Assembly: GCA_902798975.1 (NCBI GenBank)
Contig: CADBYT010000013.1
Location: forward strand, 1-64,000
DNA length: 64,000 bases
DNA from: an uncultured Bacteroidia bacterium
GTDB taxonomy: Bacteria > Bacteroidota > Bacteroidia > Bacteroidales > UBA932
Direction of reading: 5' to 3'
Part shown: piece after piece, positions 36,586 through 45,192 of the stretch
How the letters are laid out: every line of letters begins with the position of its first letter
Position numbering within the stretch: the first letter of the stretch is position 1
The notes under the pieces: model-generated
The model's database searches: none
Seen by the model: only the letters and a program-made list of their open reading frames with translations
Told to the model about the DNA's origin: nothing
Position numbers and translations under genes: made by a program

Positions 36586-39500
36586 CTAGAAGAACAGACG
36601 GGCGCTGAAGAGCATCTGCCAGGTGTTGAAGGTGCTGCGATAGGTCTTCACGGTCGGAGCGGTGAAGGTGTACTTGCCACTCTTGTACTCGAGGATGTTC
36701 TCCGTGCTGACCTGCTTGCAGAGACCCCAGTTGGAGTTCAGCAGGTTGGCGACATTGTTGATGTCGACACCGATCTGCAGGGTCGTCGGCTTGTTGGCGA
36801 CGTTGATGATGAAGTCCTGGGCGATCTTGACGTTGATCCGGCTCATCCAGGGAGCGGCCTTCGCGCCACGCTCGGAGTACTCTCCACGGTGAGCGCTGAG
36901 GTAGCTGTCCTGCTGGATGAACTGCTTGAATTCAGCCTTGTTCTCCTCGCTGGTGAACGGCATGTCAGCCAGCTGGGCATCCGTCGGGATGTAGATCAGG
37001 TTGTAAGCACCGCCGATACCGGTCAGGTCGCTCTTGAAGGTGTAGGAGTAGCGGGTGTAGGAGTAGCTGCCCACGTAGCAGTGGTTGTAGCCCTCGTAGA
37101 AGATACCGATGGTGGTAGCCAGGTGCTTGCCTTCCGGAATGCGGTAGCTCACGTTGGCGATCACGCGGTTCGGGCTCACATAAGCGGAGTGGCCAAGCTC
37201 AGGCACGTTGGAACCGTTCACGCTGTAGTTGCCGCCGGAGAACAGGGAAGAAACCTGGTCGCCGTAGCCTTCCTGGATGGACTTGGAGTCGGCACGGGTG
37301 TAGGCAGCCATGAGGCTGAGGCCGAAGTCGAAGTTCTTGGACAGCTGTGCGGTCACGGAGTAGTAGGTACCGTGCAGGCCGATGTTGGTCAGGTAGTACG
37401 GAGCGACGGTGCTGCCCATCGTGTTCTTGATGTTCTCGGAGGTCCAGTGGGTACGCTCCTTCGGCTCGCCGGGGAGCTTGACCTTGTCCTGGGTGTAACC
37501 CAGACGCTTGGCGTACACGCTGTTCAGATCGTAGTTGTAGATACCTTCGACGGAACCCTTGATGCCCCAAGGCAGCTCGAAGTCGATGGCGAGGGAGCTC
37601 TTCCAGGTGGTCGGCATCTGGAGGTTCTTGTCAAGAATCGTGGCGCCGGTCGGGGCAGCCAGATCCTGGGCCTTGAACGTACCGCCGTAGATGTCCTTCA
37701 GGATATCCTCAACATTGGCATGGAAGTTCGGCGTGTTCGGGTTGGTACCGTCCGTATCGATGTACTGGGCCTGCAGGCAGTTGCTGTTGCCGGCCACGGA
37801 GACGATCCACACGAACGGGATACGGCCGGTGTAGAGGCCGCTGCCGCCGCGGACGACAAGCTTGCGGTTCTTCAGGACGTCCCAGTTGAAGCCGATACGC
37901 GGGCTGAGGTTCAGGCGGGCCTTCGGCATGTCGCCGGTGCTCATGCCCATCATGGAGCGGCTGCCGGCGGCAAGGCCGAGGAACTCCTTGTTCACGTTGC
38001 CCGCGATGTTCGGGAAGAACGGAAGCTCGGCACGCAGACCGACAGTCAGCTTGAAGTAGTCGCTGAAGGTGATTTCGTCCTGGATGTAGGCGGACACCTG
38101 ATGGTAGTCGAAGGACGGGAAGACCTGGGCGAGGTCGTCACGGTTGGAGTGGGTGATGGCGAAGGCCACGGGCTTGCCGCCGGCCGTGAAGGAATCCCAG
38201 CTGTCATAGACATAGTAGCCGAGACCACCCTGCATGTAACCGTTCTTGGTATTGTCGTACTCGTACTGCAGACCGGCCACGAAATTGTTCTTGCCGACGG
38301 TGTAGGTGAACTCGTCGGTAGCCACGATGGTATTCACGTCGCGGAGGTTGCCGTAGGTGAAAGGATCCGGACCAAAGGAGGTCAGGACAGCCTTGTTGGT
38401 GCCGTAGTTCTCGAGGATATCCACGGTCGGGAAGTTGCCGCCGACGAAGCCGCGGGGCTCATTCTGGTGGGACCAGGTGACGCGGAACATGTTGGTGCCG
38501 CGGCCGTCGAAGAGACGGGAGTTGAGCTCGGCAGCCAGGGAGGTGAAGTTCTGGTCCGTCGTGTACCGGTTGGACTCGAAGTACTGGGAATAGGTGGAGG
38601 TACGGCCGTAGGTGTTACGGTTGTACGGGTTCGGGTTGATCGGGTTGACCGAGTTGGACGGGCTGGAAGCCGTCGCGTTGTGCGTGTGGCTGAAACGGAT
38701 GTTCAGCTTGTTGTTGTCGTTGATGTTCCAGTCCAGACGGGCCATCACCTTGTAGTCCGGGGTGCTGATGGAATAGCCCTGGTAGCGGCCCGGGTTGTAC
38801 TTGTAGGTCTTGTCGAGGTAGCTGAGAACCTCCTCCATGAACTCCTTGGTCGGACGGACGACGTCCTTGTTCGGCTCGAAGTTCGGATCCACGCGGGTGC
38901 CGGTAGCCGAGCTGACCACCTTGCTGGAGCCGGGGACCACGTCGGAGCTGTACTCGGCGTTCACGAAGAAGAAGAGCTTGTTCTTGACGATCGGGCCACC
39001 CACGGTGAAACCGACGGTATTGTCAAGGAAGTCGCTCTTGTTCAGATCCTCGCCCTCGATCTTGTAACCGCGGACAGCCTGGGAGGTATAGTAGTCATAG
39101 ACGGAAGCGTGGAACTCGTTGGTACCGCTCTTGGTCACGGCGTTGATGGCACCGCCGGTGAAGCCGGAGTGGCGCACGTCGAACGGGGTGATGTTCACGC
39201 TCATCTGCTCGATCGCATCGAGGGAGATCGGGGCGCCGCCGGCAGGCAGGTTGGAACCGATACCGAAAGCGTTGTTGAACGCGGCACCGTCCACGGTGAC
39301 ATAGGAAGAACGATAGTTACCGCCGCCGACGGCCAGACCGTTGGAAGTCGAGGAGGCCTGCGGGGTGAGTTTCATCACGTCGTTCATGCTGCGGCTGACC
39401 GTAGGCATGGACTCCATGGTACGCTGGCTGACGGAAGTACCGGCGCCGGAGCGGTGAATGTTCATATTGGACAGGGTGCCGTCGGCCACGAACACGGCAG

Positions 39501-39852
39501 CATCCAGGCTGATCGAGTCGTCTTCGAGGGTGGCATCCACCGTCAGAGTCTCACCCAGGGGGGCGTACAGGTTCTTGTTCTCGACGGTGCGATAGCCCAT
39601 CATCTGAACGGAGACCGTGTAGGGGCCACCAGGAGTGACGTTGTTGATGCGGAAGTTTCCGTTCTTGTCCGTAACGGAATAGTAGGTCGCAGCCGTCGGC
39701 TCATAGACAGCCACCACCGTAGCACCGACGACGGCACCCTCCTTGTCGGTCACGTGACCGCCGAAGGACGAGGTCGTCACCTGCGCAGCAGCAGAAACAA
39801 CGAAAAGCATTGCCGCAAAAGACAGCAATAAACTCTTGATAGAATTTTTCAT
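36586..39852 (-). CDS. TonB-dependent receptor, Oar-like, with carboxypeptidase-regulatory domain
   Basis: 1088-residue outer-membrane transporter. The signal peptide (SLLLSFAAMLFVVSAAAQ) is followed by a carboxypeptidase-regulatory-like domain (about 24-105: GGHVTDKEGAVVGATVVAVY, FRINNVTPGGPYTVSVQMMG), a plug (about 120-250, with SRSMNDVMKLTPQA and AINAVTKSGTNEFHAS) and a 22-strand-type barrel ending NTWQMLFSARLFF. The plug wording matches Oar-type receptors rather than SusC, and no SusD gene is adjacent. The substrate is unknown. The ATG at 39852 is chosen for the signal peptide. A perfect TATCTTTG box is 60 bases upstream and the gene is divergent from metK. Confidence 0.93.
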   Translation of the reverse strand: MKNSIKSLLLSFAAMLFVVSAAAQVTTSSFGGHVTDKEGAVVGATVVAVYEPTAATYYSVTDKNGNFRINNVTPGGPYTVSVQMMGYRTVENKNLYAPLGETLTVDATLEDDSISLDAAVFVADGTLSNMNIHRSGAGTSVSQRTMESMPTVSRSMNDVMKLTPQASSTSNGLAVGGGNYRSSYVTVDGAAFNNAFGIGSNLPAGGAPISLDAIEQMSVNITPFDVRHSGFTGGAINAVTKSGTNEFHASVYDYYTSQAVRGYKIEGEDLNKSDFLDNTVGFTVGGPIVKNKLFFFVNAEYSSDVVPGSSKVVSSATGTRVDPNFEPNKDVVRPTKEFMEEVLSYLDKTYKYNPGRYQGYSISTPDYKVMARLDWNINDNNKLNIRFSHTHNATASSPSNSVNPINPNPYNRNTYGRTSTYSQYFESNRYTTDQNFTSLAAELNSRLFDGRGTNMFRVTWSHQNEPRGFVGGNFPTVDILENYGTNKAVLTSFGPDPFTYGNLRDVNTIVATDEFTYTVGKNNFVAGLQYEYDNTKNGYMQGGLGYYVYDSWDSFTAGGKPVAFAITHSNRDDLAQVFPSFDYHQVSAYIQDEITFSDYFKLTVGLRAELPFFPNIAGNVNKEFLGLAAGSRSMMGMSTGDMPKARLNLSPRIGFNWDVLKNRKLVVRGGSGLYTGRIPFVWIVSVAGNSNCLQAQYIDTDGTNPNTPNFHANVEDILKDIYGGTFKAQDLAAPTGATILDKNLQMPTTWKSSLAIDFELPWGIKGSVEGIYNYDLNSVYAKRLGYTQDKVKLPGEPKERTHWTSENIKNTMGSTVAPYYLTNIGLHGTYYSVTAQLSKNFDFGLSLMAAYTRADSKSIQEGYGDQVSSLFSGGNYSVNGSNVPELGHSAYVSPNRVIANVSYRIPEGKHLATTIGIFYEGYNHCYVGSYSYTRYSYTFKSDLTGIGGAYNLIYIPTDAQLADMPFTSEENKAEFKQFIQQDSYLSAHRGEYSERGAKAAPWMSRINVKIAQDFIINVANKPTTLQIGVDINNVANLLNSNWGLCKQVSTENILEYKSGKYTFTAPTVKTYRSTFNTWQMLFSARLFF

Positions 39853-39912
39853 AACTGATTGATAATTATGGTATAAAATATTTGTTACCGGGTCAGGTCT
39901 TCTTACGCGCCG

Positions 39913-39920
39913 CAAAGATA
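39913..39920 (-). promoter_or_regulatory. -7 box for the TonB-dependent receptor gene
   Basis: TATCTTTG on the minus strand, perfect consensus, giving a leader of about 55 bases. Confidence 0.6.
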
Positions 39921-39976
39921 CTCCACGATTTTGAATCAACCAAGTTCTTTAAGAAATTTTTATCAACAATTATTGC

Positions 39977-39984
39977 TATCTTTG
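39977..39984 (+). promoter_or_regulatory. -7 box for metK-smpB-miaA
   Basis: TATCTTTG, perfect consensus; transcription would start just before the riboswitch. Confidence 0.65.
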
Positions 39985-40002
39985 CCGCGAATTATAAACA
40001 CC

Positions 40003-40050
40003 ACGAGGACAGATTTGACTGCTTGCAACCTCGTCAAAAATGCTAAAAAG
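40003..40050 (+). ncRNA. SAM-II-type riboswitch in the metK leader
   Basis: Stem P1 ACGAGG (40003-40008) pairs perfectly with CCTCGT (40029-40034). The loop holds GATTTGAC and GCTTGCAA, and the 3' part reads CAAAAATGCTAAAAAG ending at the ATG. Order and wording (GATTTrAC, GCTTGCA, CGT, GCTAAAAAG) match the SAM-II H-type pseudoknot, known from Alphaproteobacteria and Bacteroidota. GCA in the loop can pair with TGC before TAAAAAG. When SAM binds, the pseudoknot would hide the purine-rich stretch directly before the metK start, lowering translation. Recognition is by eye, not by a covariance model. Confidence 0.85.
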
Positions 40051-41271
40051 ATGAACTACCTTTTCACATCGGAGTCCGTCTCCGAAGGTCATCCCGACAA
40101 GGTCGCTGACCAGATTTCCGACGCCATTCTCGACGAATTCCTCCGGCAGGATCCGGAGGCGCACGTCGCCTGTGAAACCTTCTGCACCGCCGGCCTAGTG
40201 GTCGTGGGCGGCGAGGTCAATTCCGAGCGCGCCTACGTCGACATTCCCGGCACGGTCCGGCGCGTCATCGCCCGCATCGGCTACACCAAGGCCGAATACG
40301 GCTTCGACGCCGCTTCCTGCGGCGTCATTTCCACCATCCACGAACAGAGCGCCGACATCGACCGCGGCGTGGACCGCGAGGAGCCGGCCGAGCAGGGCGC
40401 CGGCGACCAGGGCATGATGTTCGGCTACGCCAGCACGGACACGGAAGAATACATGCCCCTCGCCCTGTCGCTCTCGCACAGGCTCCTGCAGACCCTCGCC
40501 GACATCCGGCACAACCATCTTGAACTGATGCCCTACCTCCGTCCGGACGCCAAGGCGCAGTTCACCATCGAATTCACCGGCCGCCGTACCCCCGTGCGCG
40601 TGCACACCATCGTCCTGAGCACGCAGCATGACGAGTTCGACACCGACGAGCGTATGCACGCGCGTATAGAGAAAGATGTCCGGGAGATTGTGCTCCCGCG
40701 CCTGATCGCCACGCTCCCGGAGCGCACGGCGAAGCTCTTCGACGGCACGGCCATCCTCCACGTCAACCCCACCGGGAAATTCGTGATCGGCGGTCCTGCC
40801 GGCGACACCGGCCTGACCGGCCGTAAGATCATCGTGGACACCTACGGCGGACGCGGCGCCCATGGCGGCGGCGCCTTCTCCGGCAAGGACCCGTCCAAGG
40901 TGGACCGCAGCGCCGCCTACGCCGCCCGCTACCTGGCCAAGAACCTCGTGGCCGCGGGCGTGGCGGACGAATGCCTCGTCCAGTTGGCCTACGCCATCGG
41001 CGTGGCCGAGCCCGTGAGCGTCTTCGTGGACACCTACGGCACGCGCCACACCGCGGAATCCGACGCGGAGATTGCGGAAAAGATCCGCAAAATGTTCGAC
41101 CTGCGCCCCGCCGCCATCATCCGGCGCTTCGGCCTGAAGAACCCGATTTACGAACCCACCGCCGCCTACGGCCACATGGGCCGCAAGCCCTATGTCCAGG
41201 ACGGCATCCAGTTCTTCGGCTGGGAGCTGCTGGACAGCGTGGACGACATCAAGCAGGCCTTCGCACTATGA
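40051..41271 (+). CDS. metK: S-adenosylmethionine synthase
   Basis: Makes SAM from methionine and ATP. At 406 residues it has [60 protein letters not shown], then [20 protein letters not shown], all standard. The ATG at 40051 directly follows the SAM-II riboswitch; the open frame further upstream runs through the riboswitch and promoter and is not used. The gene is the first of metK-smpB-miaA and its stop overlaps the smpB start (ATGA). It completes the methionine-to-SAM route started by metY, metF and metH elsewhere in the window. Confidence 0.98.
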   Translation: MNYLFTSESVSEGHPDKVADQISDAILDEFLRQDPEAHVACETFCTAGLVVVGGEVNSERAYVDIPGTVRRVIARIGYTKAEYGFDAASCGVISTIHEQSADIDRGVDREEPAEQGAGDQGMMFGYASTDTEEYMPLALSLSHRLLQTLADIRHNHLELMPYLRPDAKAQFTIEFTGRRTPVRVHTIVLSTQHDEFDTDERMHARIEKDVREIVLPRLIATLPERTAKLFDGTAILHVNPTGKFVIGGPAGDTGLTGRKIIVDTYGGRGAHGGGAFSGKDPSKVDRSAAYAARYLAKNLVAAGVADECLVQLAYAIGVAEPVSVFVDTYGTRHTAESDAEIAEKIRKMFDLRPAAIIRRFGLKNPIYEPTAAYGHMGRKPYVQDGIQFFGWELLDSVDDIKQAFAL

Positions 41272-41726
41272 GCAAGGAGAAGAAGCCCCAGCAGGTGAGG
41301 ATCACCAACAAGCGGGCGTCGTTCGACTACGAGTTCCTCGAGGAGTACGACGCCGGCATCGTGCTGGTGGGCACGGAGATCAAGTCCATCCGCGCCGGCA
41401 AGGCTTCGCTCCAGGACGCTTACTGCTATTTCTCCGGCGGAGAGCTCTACGTGCGCGGCATGAACGTCGCCACCTACTTCTGGGCGTCCGCCTGGAGCAG
41501 CCACGAGCCGCTGCGCGACCGCAAGCTGCTGCTCACCCGGCGTGAACTCAAGCACCTCGCGCAGGCGGTCAAAACCAAGGGCCTGACGATCGTCGCCGTG
41601 CGGATGTACATCAATGCCGGCGGCTTTGCCAAACTGCACATCGCCCTGGCCAAGGGCAAGAAGGAGTTCGACAAGCGCGCGACCATCAAGGAGAAGGACA
41701 TCCGCCGCGAGATGGAACGAGAATAA
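41268..41726 (+). CDS. smpB: SsrA-binding protein
   Basis: Partner of tmRNA in rescuing stalled ribosomes. At 152 residues it has the OB-fold start ([20 protein letters not shown]), [20 protein letters not shown], the [13 protein letters not shown] region, and [15 protein letters not shown] with a basic C-terminal tail, the usual SmpB order. It overlaps metK by four bases (ATGA). No tmRNA gene was recognised in the window. Confidence 0.97.
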   Translation: MSKEKKPQQVRITNKRASFDYEFLEEYDAGIVLVGTEIKSIRAGKASLQDAYCYFSGGELYVRGMNVATYFWASAWSSHEPLRDRKLLLTRRELKHLAQAVKTKGLTIVAVRMYINAGGFAKLHIALAKGKKEFDKRATIKEKDIRREMERE

Positions 41727-41735
41727 TTCCGCCCC

Positions 41736-42539
41736 ATGCCCCGCTTCAAACATAGCATCATCGCCGAGCTACCCGCCCCGGAACAGCTTGATTTCGAGCA
41801 GCTTGCGCGGGATTATGCCGACGGCGCCTGCGACCTCGTCGTGGTGCTCGGCCCCACGGCTTCCGGCAAGACGCGCTACGCCGTGCGCCTCGCGGAACAG
41901 CTGGGCGGCGAGATCATTTCGGCGGATTCCCGCCAGGTCTACCGAGGCATGGACATCGGCACGGGCAAGGACCTCGCCGAATACGGCACCGTCCCCTACC
42001 ACCTCATCGACATCGCCGAACCGGGTACGCAGTACAACGTCTGGCAGTTCCAGCAGGATTTCCTGCGGGCCTGGACCGATATCCGCAGACGCGGCGCCGT
42101 GCCCATCCTCTGCGGCGGCACGGGGATGTACATCAACGCCGTCACGCGCGGCTACGATTTCTCGGAGAAGATGCCGCTGAGCGCCGCCCGGGAGAGTTCT
42201 CCGGATCGCGAAGGATTTCCGCAGAAGCCCTTCTACATCGGTACGCTGGTGGACCGGGAAACGCGCAATGCGCGCATCGATGCGCGGCTGGACGCGCGCC
42301 TGCAGGAGGGCATGGTCGACGAGATCCGGGGGTTGCTGGAATGCGGCGTCCCCGCAGAGGTGCTCATCTCCTACGGGCTTGAATACAAATTCGTTACGCT
42401 CTATTTACAAGGCGAGCTCCCCTACGATGAAATGCGCGGGAAGCTCGCGATTGCGATCCATCAGTTCGCCAAGCGGCAGATGACCTGGTTCCGCGGCATG
42501 GAGCGCAGCGGCGCCGTCATCCACTGGGTGAAAGTCTGA
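41736..42539 (+). CDS. miaA: tRNA dimethylallyltransferase, short form
   Basis: Adds the dimethylallyl group to A37 of tRNAs reading U-starting codons. The P-loop VVLGPTASGKTRYAVRLAEQ, EIISADSRQVYRGMDIGTGK and VPILCGGTGMYINAV are diagnostic, and the C-terminal IAIHQFAKRQMTWFRGM fits. At 267 residues it is shorter than the 300-315 typical of MiaA, mainly between about 145 and 165, where the helical insertion domain is cut down (EKMPLSAARESSPDREGF). The catalytic core is intact, so it is probably functional. It starts 9 bases after smpB. It ends 4 bases from the convergent BACON gene. Confidence 0.93.
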   Translation: MPRFKHSIIAELPAPEQLDFEQLARDYADGACDLVVVLGPTASGKTRYAVRLAEQLGGEIISADSRQVYRGMDIGTGKDLAEYGTVPYHLIDIAEPGTQYNVWQFQQDFLRAWTDIRRRGAVPILCGGTGMYINAVTRGYDFSEKMPLSAARESSPDREGFPQKPFYIGTLVDRETRNARIDARLDARLQEGMVDEIRGLLECGVPAEVLISYGLEYKFVTLYLQGELPYDEMRGKLAIAIHQFAKRQMTWFRGMERSGAVIHWVKV

Positions 42540-42543
42540 CGGC

Positions 42544-43383
42544 TTAGAAATCAGACAGATCCAACGAGGTCACGCCGACAACGTCGGTAAAGCTGACGGT
42601 CTCGGCGTTGTGCGCCTCGATCAGCAGGGATCCGGCGGAGGTGGTCGGGTAAGTGCGTGTCAGCGTCTCGTTGTAAGCAACACCCTCGCTCTCACCGTCC
42701 CAGAAGACCATGCCGGTCATGGCCACGCCGAGAAGGCCGGTCATAATCGGAACCTGGAAGGATCTGACCCCCTCGAAGCCCACGCGTACAATCTGCGGTT
42801 TACCCTCCTGGTCGATCATGATCTGCTGCGAGACGTTCCCGCTCGCGTCGGAAAACGTAATGAGCGCCCGTCGCATGGAACGGCCGGAATTGGCCTTGAC
42901 GGACAGCGTGACGATGTGGGGCTCCATCGCTTTCGTGGACACGACGGACACCCAGTCTTTTCCTTCCGTGACTTCCGCCTGAATGGCGACGTTGCTGCGC
43001 AGATTGATATCGAGGGTCTGGGCCGTCGCATCGACGGTGACGCGCCCGGCGGAATCCAGCTCGATCGCATCCCGCTGGCCCTGCGTGATTTCGATCGGCA
43101 CACTCAGGTCTTCACTCGTGATGGTGATGGATCCCTTTCGGCTGTCCGTTTCGTTGTTCCGGTTGATGGTGACGGTCAGTGTGCCGTCTTCTTCCGAATA
43201 CTTGAGCTTGATCCAGGAAGTGGACGTAGATGCCGTCCAGGGATAATTGGCCGTGATGTTGATGACTTCCGTGCCGCCGGCGGCGTCCACGGAGATCGAA
43301 ACTCTGTCCGCTTTCAGCATCGGTTGAGGTTTGCAGGCGACTACCGCCAGCGCAAAGATCAGGATATAGAGTACTTTCTTCAT
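42544..43383 (-). CDS. BACON-domain lipoprotein
   Basis: 279 residues with a lipoprotein signal (MKKVLYILIFALAVVACKPQ). Two BACON domains (about 25-105 and 110-195) follow, with the usual WTASTSTSWIKLKYSEEDG, TVTINRNNETDSRKGSITIT and a second copy ending ALITFSDASGNVSQQIMIDQ. BACON domains are small Bacteroidota beta-sandwiches found on secreted proteases and glycosidases, where they are thought to bind mucin or carbohydrate or act as spacers. The C-terminal 85 residues are not recognised. It lies 8 bases after the C10 protease gene and is probably cotranscribed with it. Confidence 0.85.
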   Translation of the reverse strand: MKKVLYILIFALAVVACKPQPMLKADRVSISVDAAGGTEVINITANYPWTASTSTSWIKLKYSEEDGTLTVTINRNNETDSRKGSITITSEDLSVPIEITQGQRDAIELDSAGRVTVDATAQTLDINLRSNVAIQAEVTEGKDWVSVVSTKAMEPHIVTLSVKANSGRSMRRALITFSDASGNVSQQIMIDQEGKPQIVRVGFEGVRSFQVPIMTGLLGVAMTGMVFWDGESEGVAYNETLTRTYPTTSAGSLLIEAHNAETVSFTDVVGVTSLDLSDF

Positions 43384-43391
43384 GGCCTTTT

Positions 43392-45131
43392 CTATTTAAG
43401 TCCGATTTTAAGCGAAATGTCCTTCGTCTGCGTGCCACGCGAGGTGACGCGCTCCAGGTGCAGGGTGTAGGTGGCCAGCGGGAGCTGGTTGGCGTCAATC
43501 ACTATCGCATCGTCCTTTACGGTCACGCCGGTGGACACGGGAGAGCCGTTCCTGCGGAGTTCGCCCGTAGCCGTCGCGCTGAAGCTGACCGTCAGGATGC
43601 CCGTCGAAGAGACGTATTCCAGGGAAACGATTTCATCCAGGAAGACATTGTCGCCGACCTGCAGCCTGCCCACGGTCATACCTTCGTGATCATAGAGTAT
43701 CGGCGTCCAGTTCGGAGTACGGGAGGAGCGGTATACCGGAGCAATATAGTCTCCGGCCTGGATGGACGTCGTGATAACGCAGTCCCAGTCGGTCAAATCC
43801 AGCCCATAACCGCGCTTGATCCCGTATTCCTTCACGGCGCTGACGATTTCGACAAGTTGATCGTTCCTGTCGTATTTGGCGAACGCAAAATCACCGGTGA
43901 AGTCATCGGTCCCGTCATTGGATATGGTTTTACAACTGACCTTAAACGCTGTCCCCGTGGAAAAGGATGCCGCCGGAGAGGTAACACCGAGATTCCAAAG
44001 GGTCAGGTTGTCCGGAGCGATGCCGCCCTCCTCTTTCTTGATACCGATGACGGCACGGTGCCCGATCACGTAATCATCAAAATTGGGCATGGCATAATAG
44101 CCGTTGCTGTTGCCGTTCCAGCCAAAGTTGATGTAGAGCATGTCGTTCTCGTCGTAGCCGGACAGCACGAAGGCGTGTCCACTTTCATAGCCCTCCGAAT
44201 AACCGGCATAAACGACTGGCCTGTTCTGGTCGATTTCGTTCTCAAGCAGGGCGATCCACTGTTCCGTGTCATAGAATTTCTTGTACGCCATCAGGAGGCT
44301 GGCGTCATAGTAGAAATGCTTGATCAGTCCCGTGGCGACATCCTCAGCATAAGCGCCGGTACTCTCCGGAGAATAAGACGACTTGAGCATGATGCCGACG
44401 TCGCTCATCAGCCAGGCAACCGCATCCTTCTGTTCGTCGGTCCAGTCGACGTTAGCCTTGGTAAGCGGCATCTTGTCCCATTCGTATGTACGTTCTCCCA
44501 GTACCACGGGATCAATGGTATAGGACTTGCCGTCCTTGTCCGTCACTTTATATCCGGGCAGCGTTCCCGTGCCCCGCTCCGGCCACTGGTGATAGCGCAT
44601 CACGATGGACGTGGCCGTAGCCGTACAGCCGGTGATGGCATGCTGGTCGTCATTCATCACGACGCAGTGGAGGTTATAGGGATCCCCCTGGCCCCAGAGC
44701 GCGGTCTCCAGCACCTTCGGCGAATTGCCGCGCACGGCCGCACGCGGCTCGTACGGCGCGGCACCCGCACTACGCTGGGCATCCACGATGCGGGTCCACA
44801 TGTCCATCCAGGCCTTGAAGTTGTCCGGCATGCCCTGCGCGGGAATGGTTGAAGTGGTGGAATAACCGAGGATCGCAGGCACGGTATCGTCGCCGCCGGC
44901 AATCACGAAACCGCCCCGGGCATCCGTAAAGATGAAATATTCCGGATCCGAAGGGCCGGCTTTCGTCATTTTGGGTTCTTCAAACAGCAGTTGCAACTGC
45001 GGAGCGCGGGCAGGATCGGCCTGTTTCAGGAACTGCTCCGCATTGGCTTTTGCCCTGCTCATCGGGACCACGTCCGCGAATGCGGGAAGCGCGGTCGCCA
45101 GGATCAGAAGTATCGGAAGAAATTTTTTCAT
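43392..45131 (-). CDS. C10 (streptopain/interpain-type) cysteine protease, secreted
   Basis: 579 residues: signal peptide (MKKFLPILLILATALPAFA), an N-terminal propeptide domain (about 20-130, VVPMSRAKANAEQFLKQA, FVIAGGDDTVPAILGYS) and a C10 catalytic domain with the active Cys in HAITGCTATATSIVMRYHQW (Cys169) and the active His in GYESGHAFVLSGYDE (His319). The C-terminal 200 residues form beta-sandwich modules; the last 70 (ATYTLHLERVTSRGTQTKDI) could be a secretion tail, but this is not clear. Relatives are SpeB and Prevotella interpain. The ATG at 45131 is 3 bases after a perfect promoter box. Confidence 0.9.
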   Translation of the reverse strand: MKKFLPILLILATALPAFADVVPMSRAKANAEQFLKQADPARAPQLQLLFEEPKMTKAGPSDPEYFIFTDARGGFVIAGGDDTVPAILGYSTTSTIPAQGMPDNFKAWMDMWTRIVDAQRSAGAAPYEPRAAVRGNSPKVLETALWGQGDPYNLHCVVMNDDQHAITGCTATATSIVMRYHQWPERGTGTLPGYKVTDKDGKSYTIDPVVLGERTYEWDKMPLTKANVDWTDEQKDAVAWLMSDVGIMLKSSYSPESTGAYAEDVATGLIKHFYYDASLLMAYKKFYDTEQWIALLENEIDQNRPVVYAGYSEGYESGHAFVLSGYDENDMLYINFGWNGNSNGYYAMPNFDDYVIGHRAVIGIKKEEGGIAPDNLTLWNLGVTSPAASFSTGTAFKVSCKTISNDGTDDFTGDFAFAKYDRNDQLVEIVSAVKEYGIKRGYGLDLTDWDCVITTSIQAGDYIAPVYRSSRTPNWTPILYDHEGMTVGRLQVGDNVFLDEIVSLEYVSSTGILTVSFSATATGELRRNGSPVSTGVTVKDDAIVIDANQLPLATYTLHLERVTSRGTQTKDISLKIGLK

Positions 45132-45134
45132 GCG

Positions 45135-45142
45135 CAAATATA
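45135..45142 (-). promoter_or_regulatory. -7 box for the C10 protease gene
   Basis: TATATTTG on the minus strand, perfect consensus, only 3 bases from the ATG; it directly abuts the T-run of the preceding terminator. Confidence 0.6.
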
Positions 45143-45171
45143 AAAAAAAGCGGTGACATTTCTGCCACCGC
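45142..45171 (-). terminator. Rho-independent terminator after the SusCD-linked lipoprotein gene
   Basis: GCGGTG / CACCGC stem followed on the minus strand by TTTTTTTTA. It closes the susC-susD-lipoprotein unit. Confidence 0.8.
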
Positions 45172-45192
45172 CTTTCAAGTATCGTAGCGTTT

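Noticed and set aside
36889..39831. A 980-codon open frame on the plus strand opposite the TonB-dependent receptor gene
   Set aside because: It is antisense to a gene with clear domains, has no recognisable protein features, and such long mirror frames arise from GC-rich third positions. Similar mirror frames oppose susC, GH31, rnr and atpA and were dropped for the same reason.
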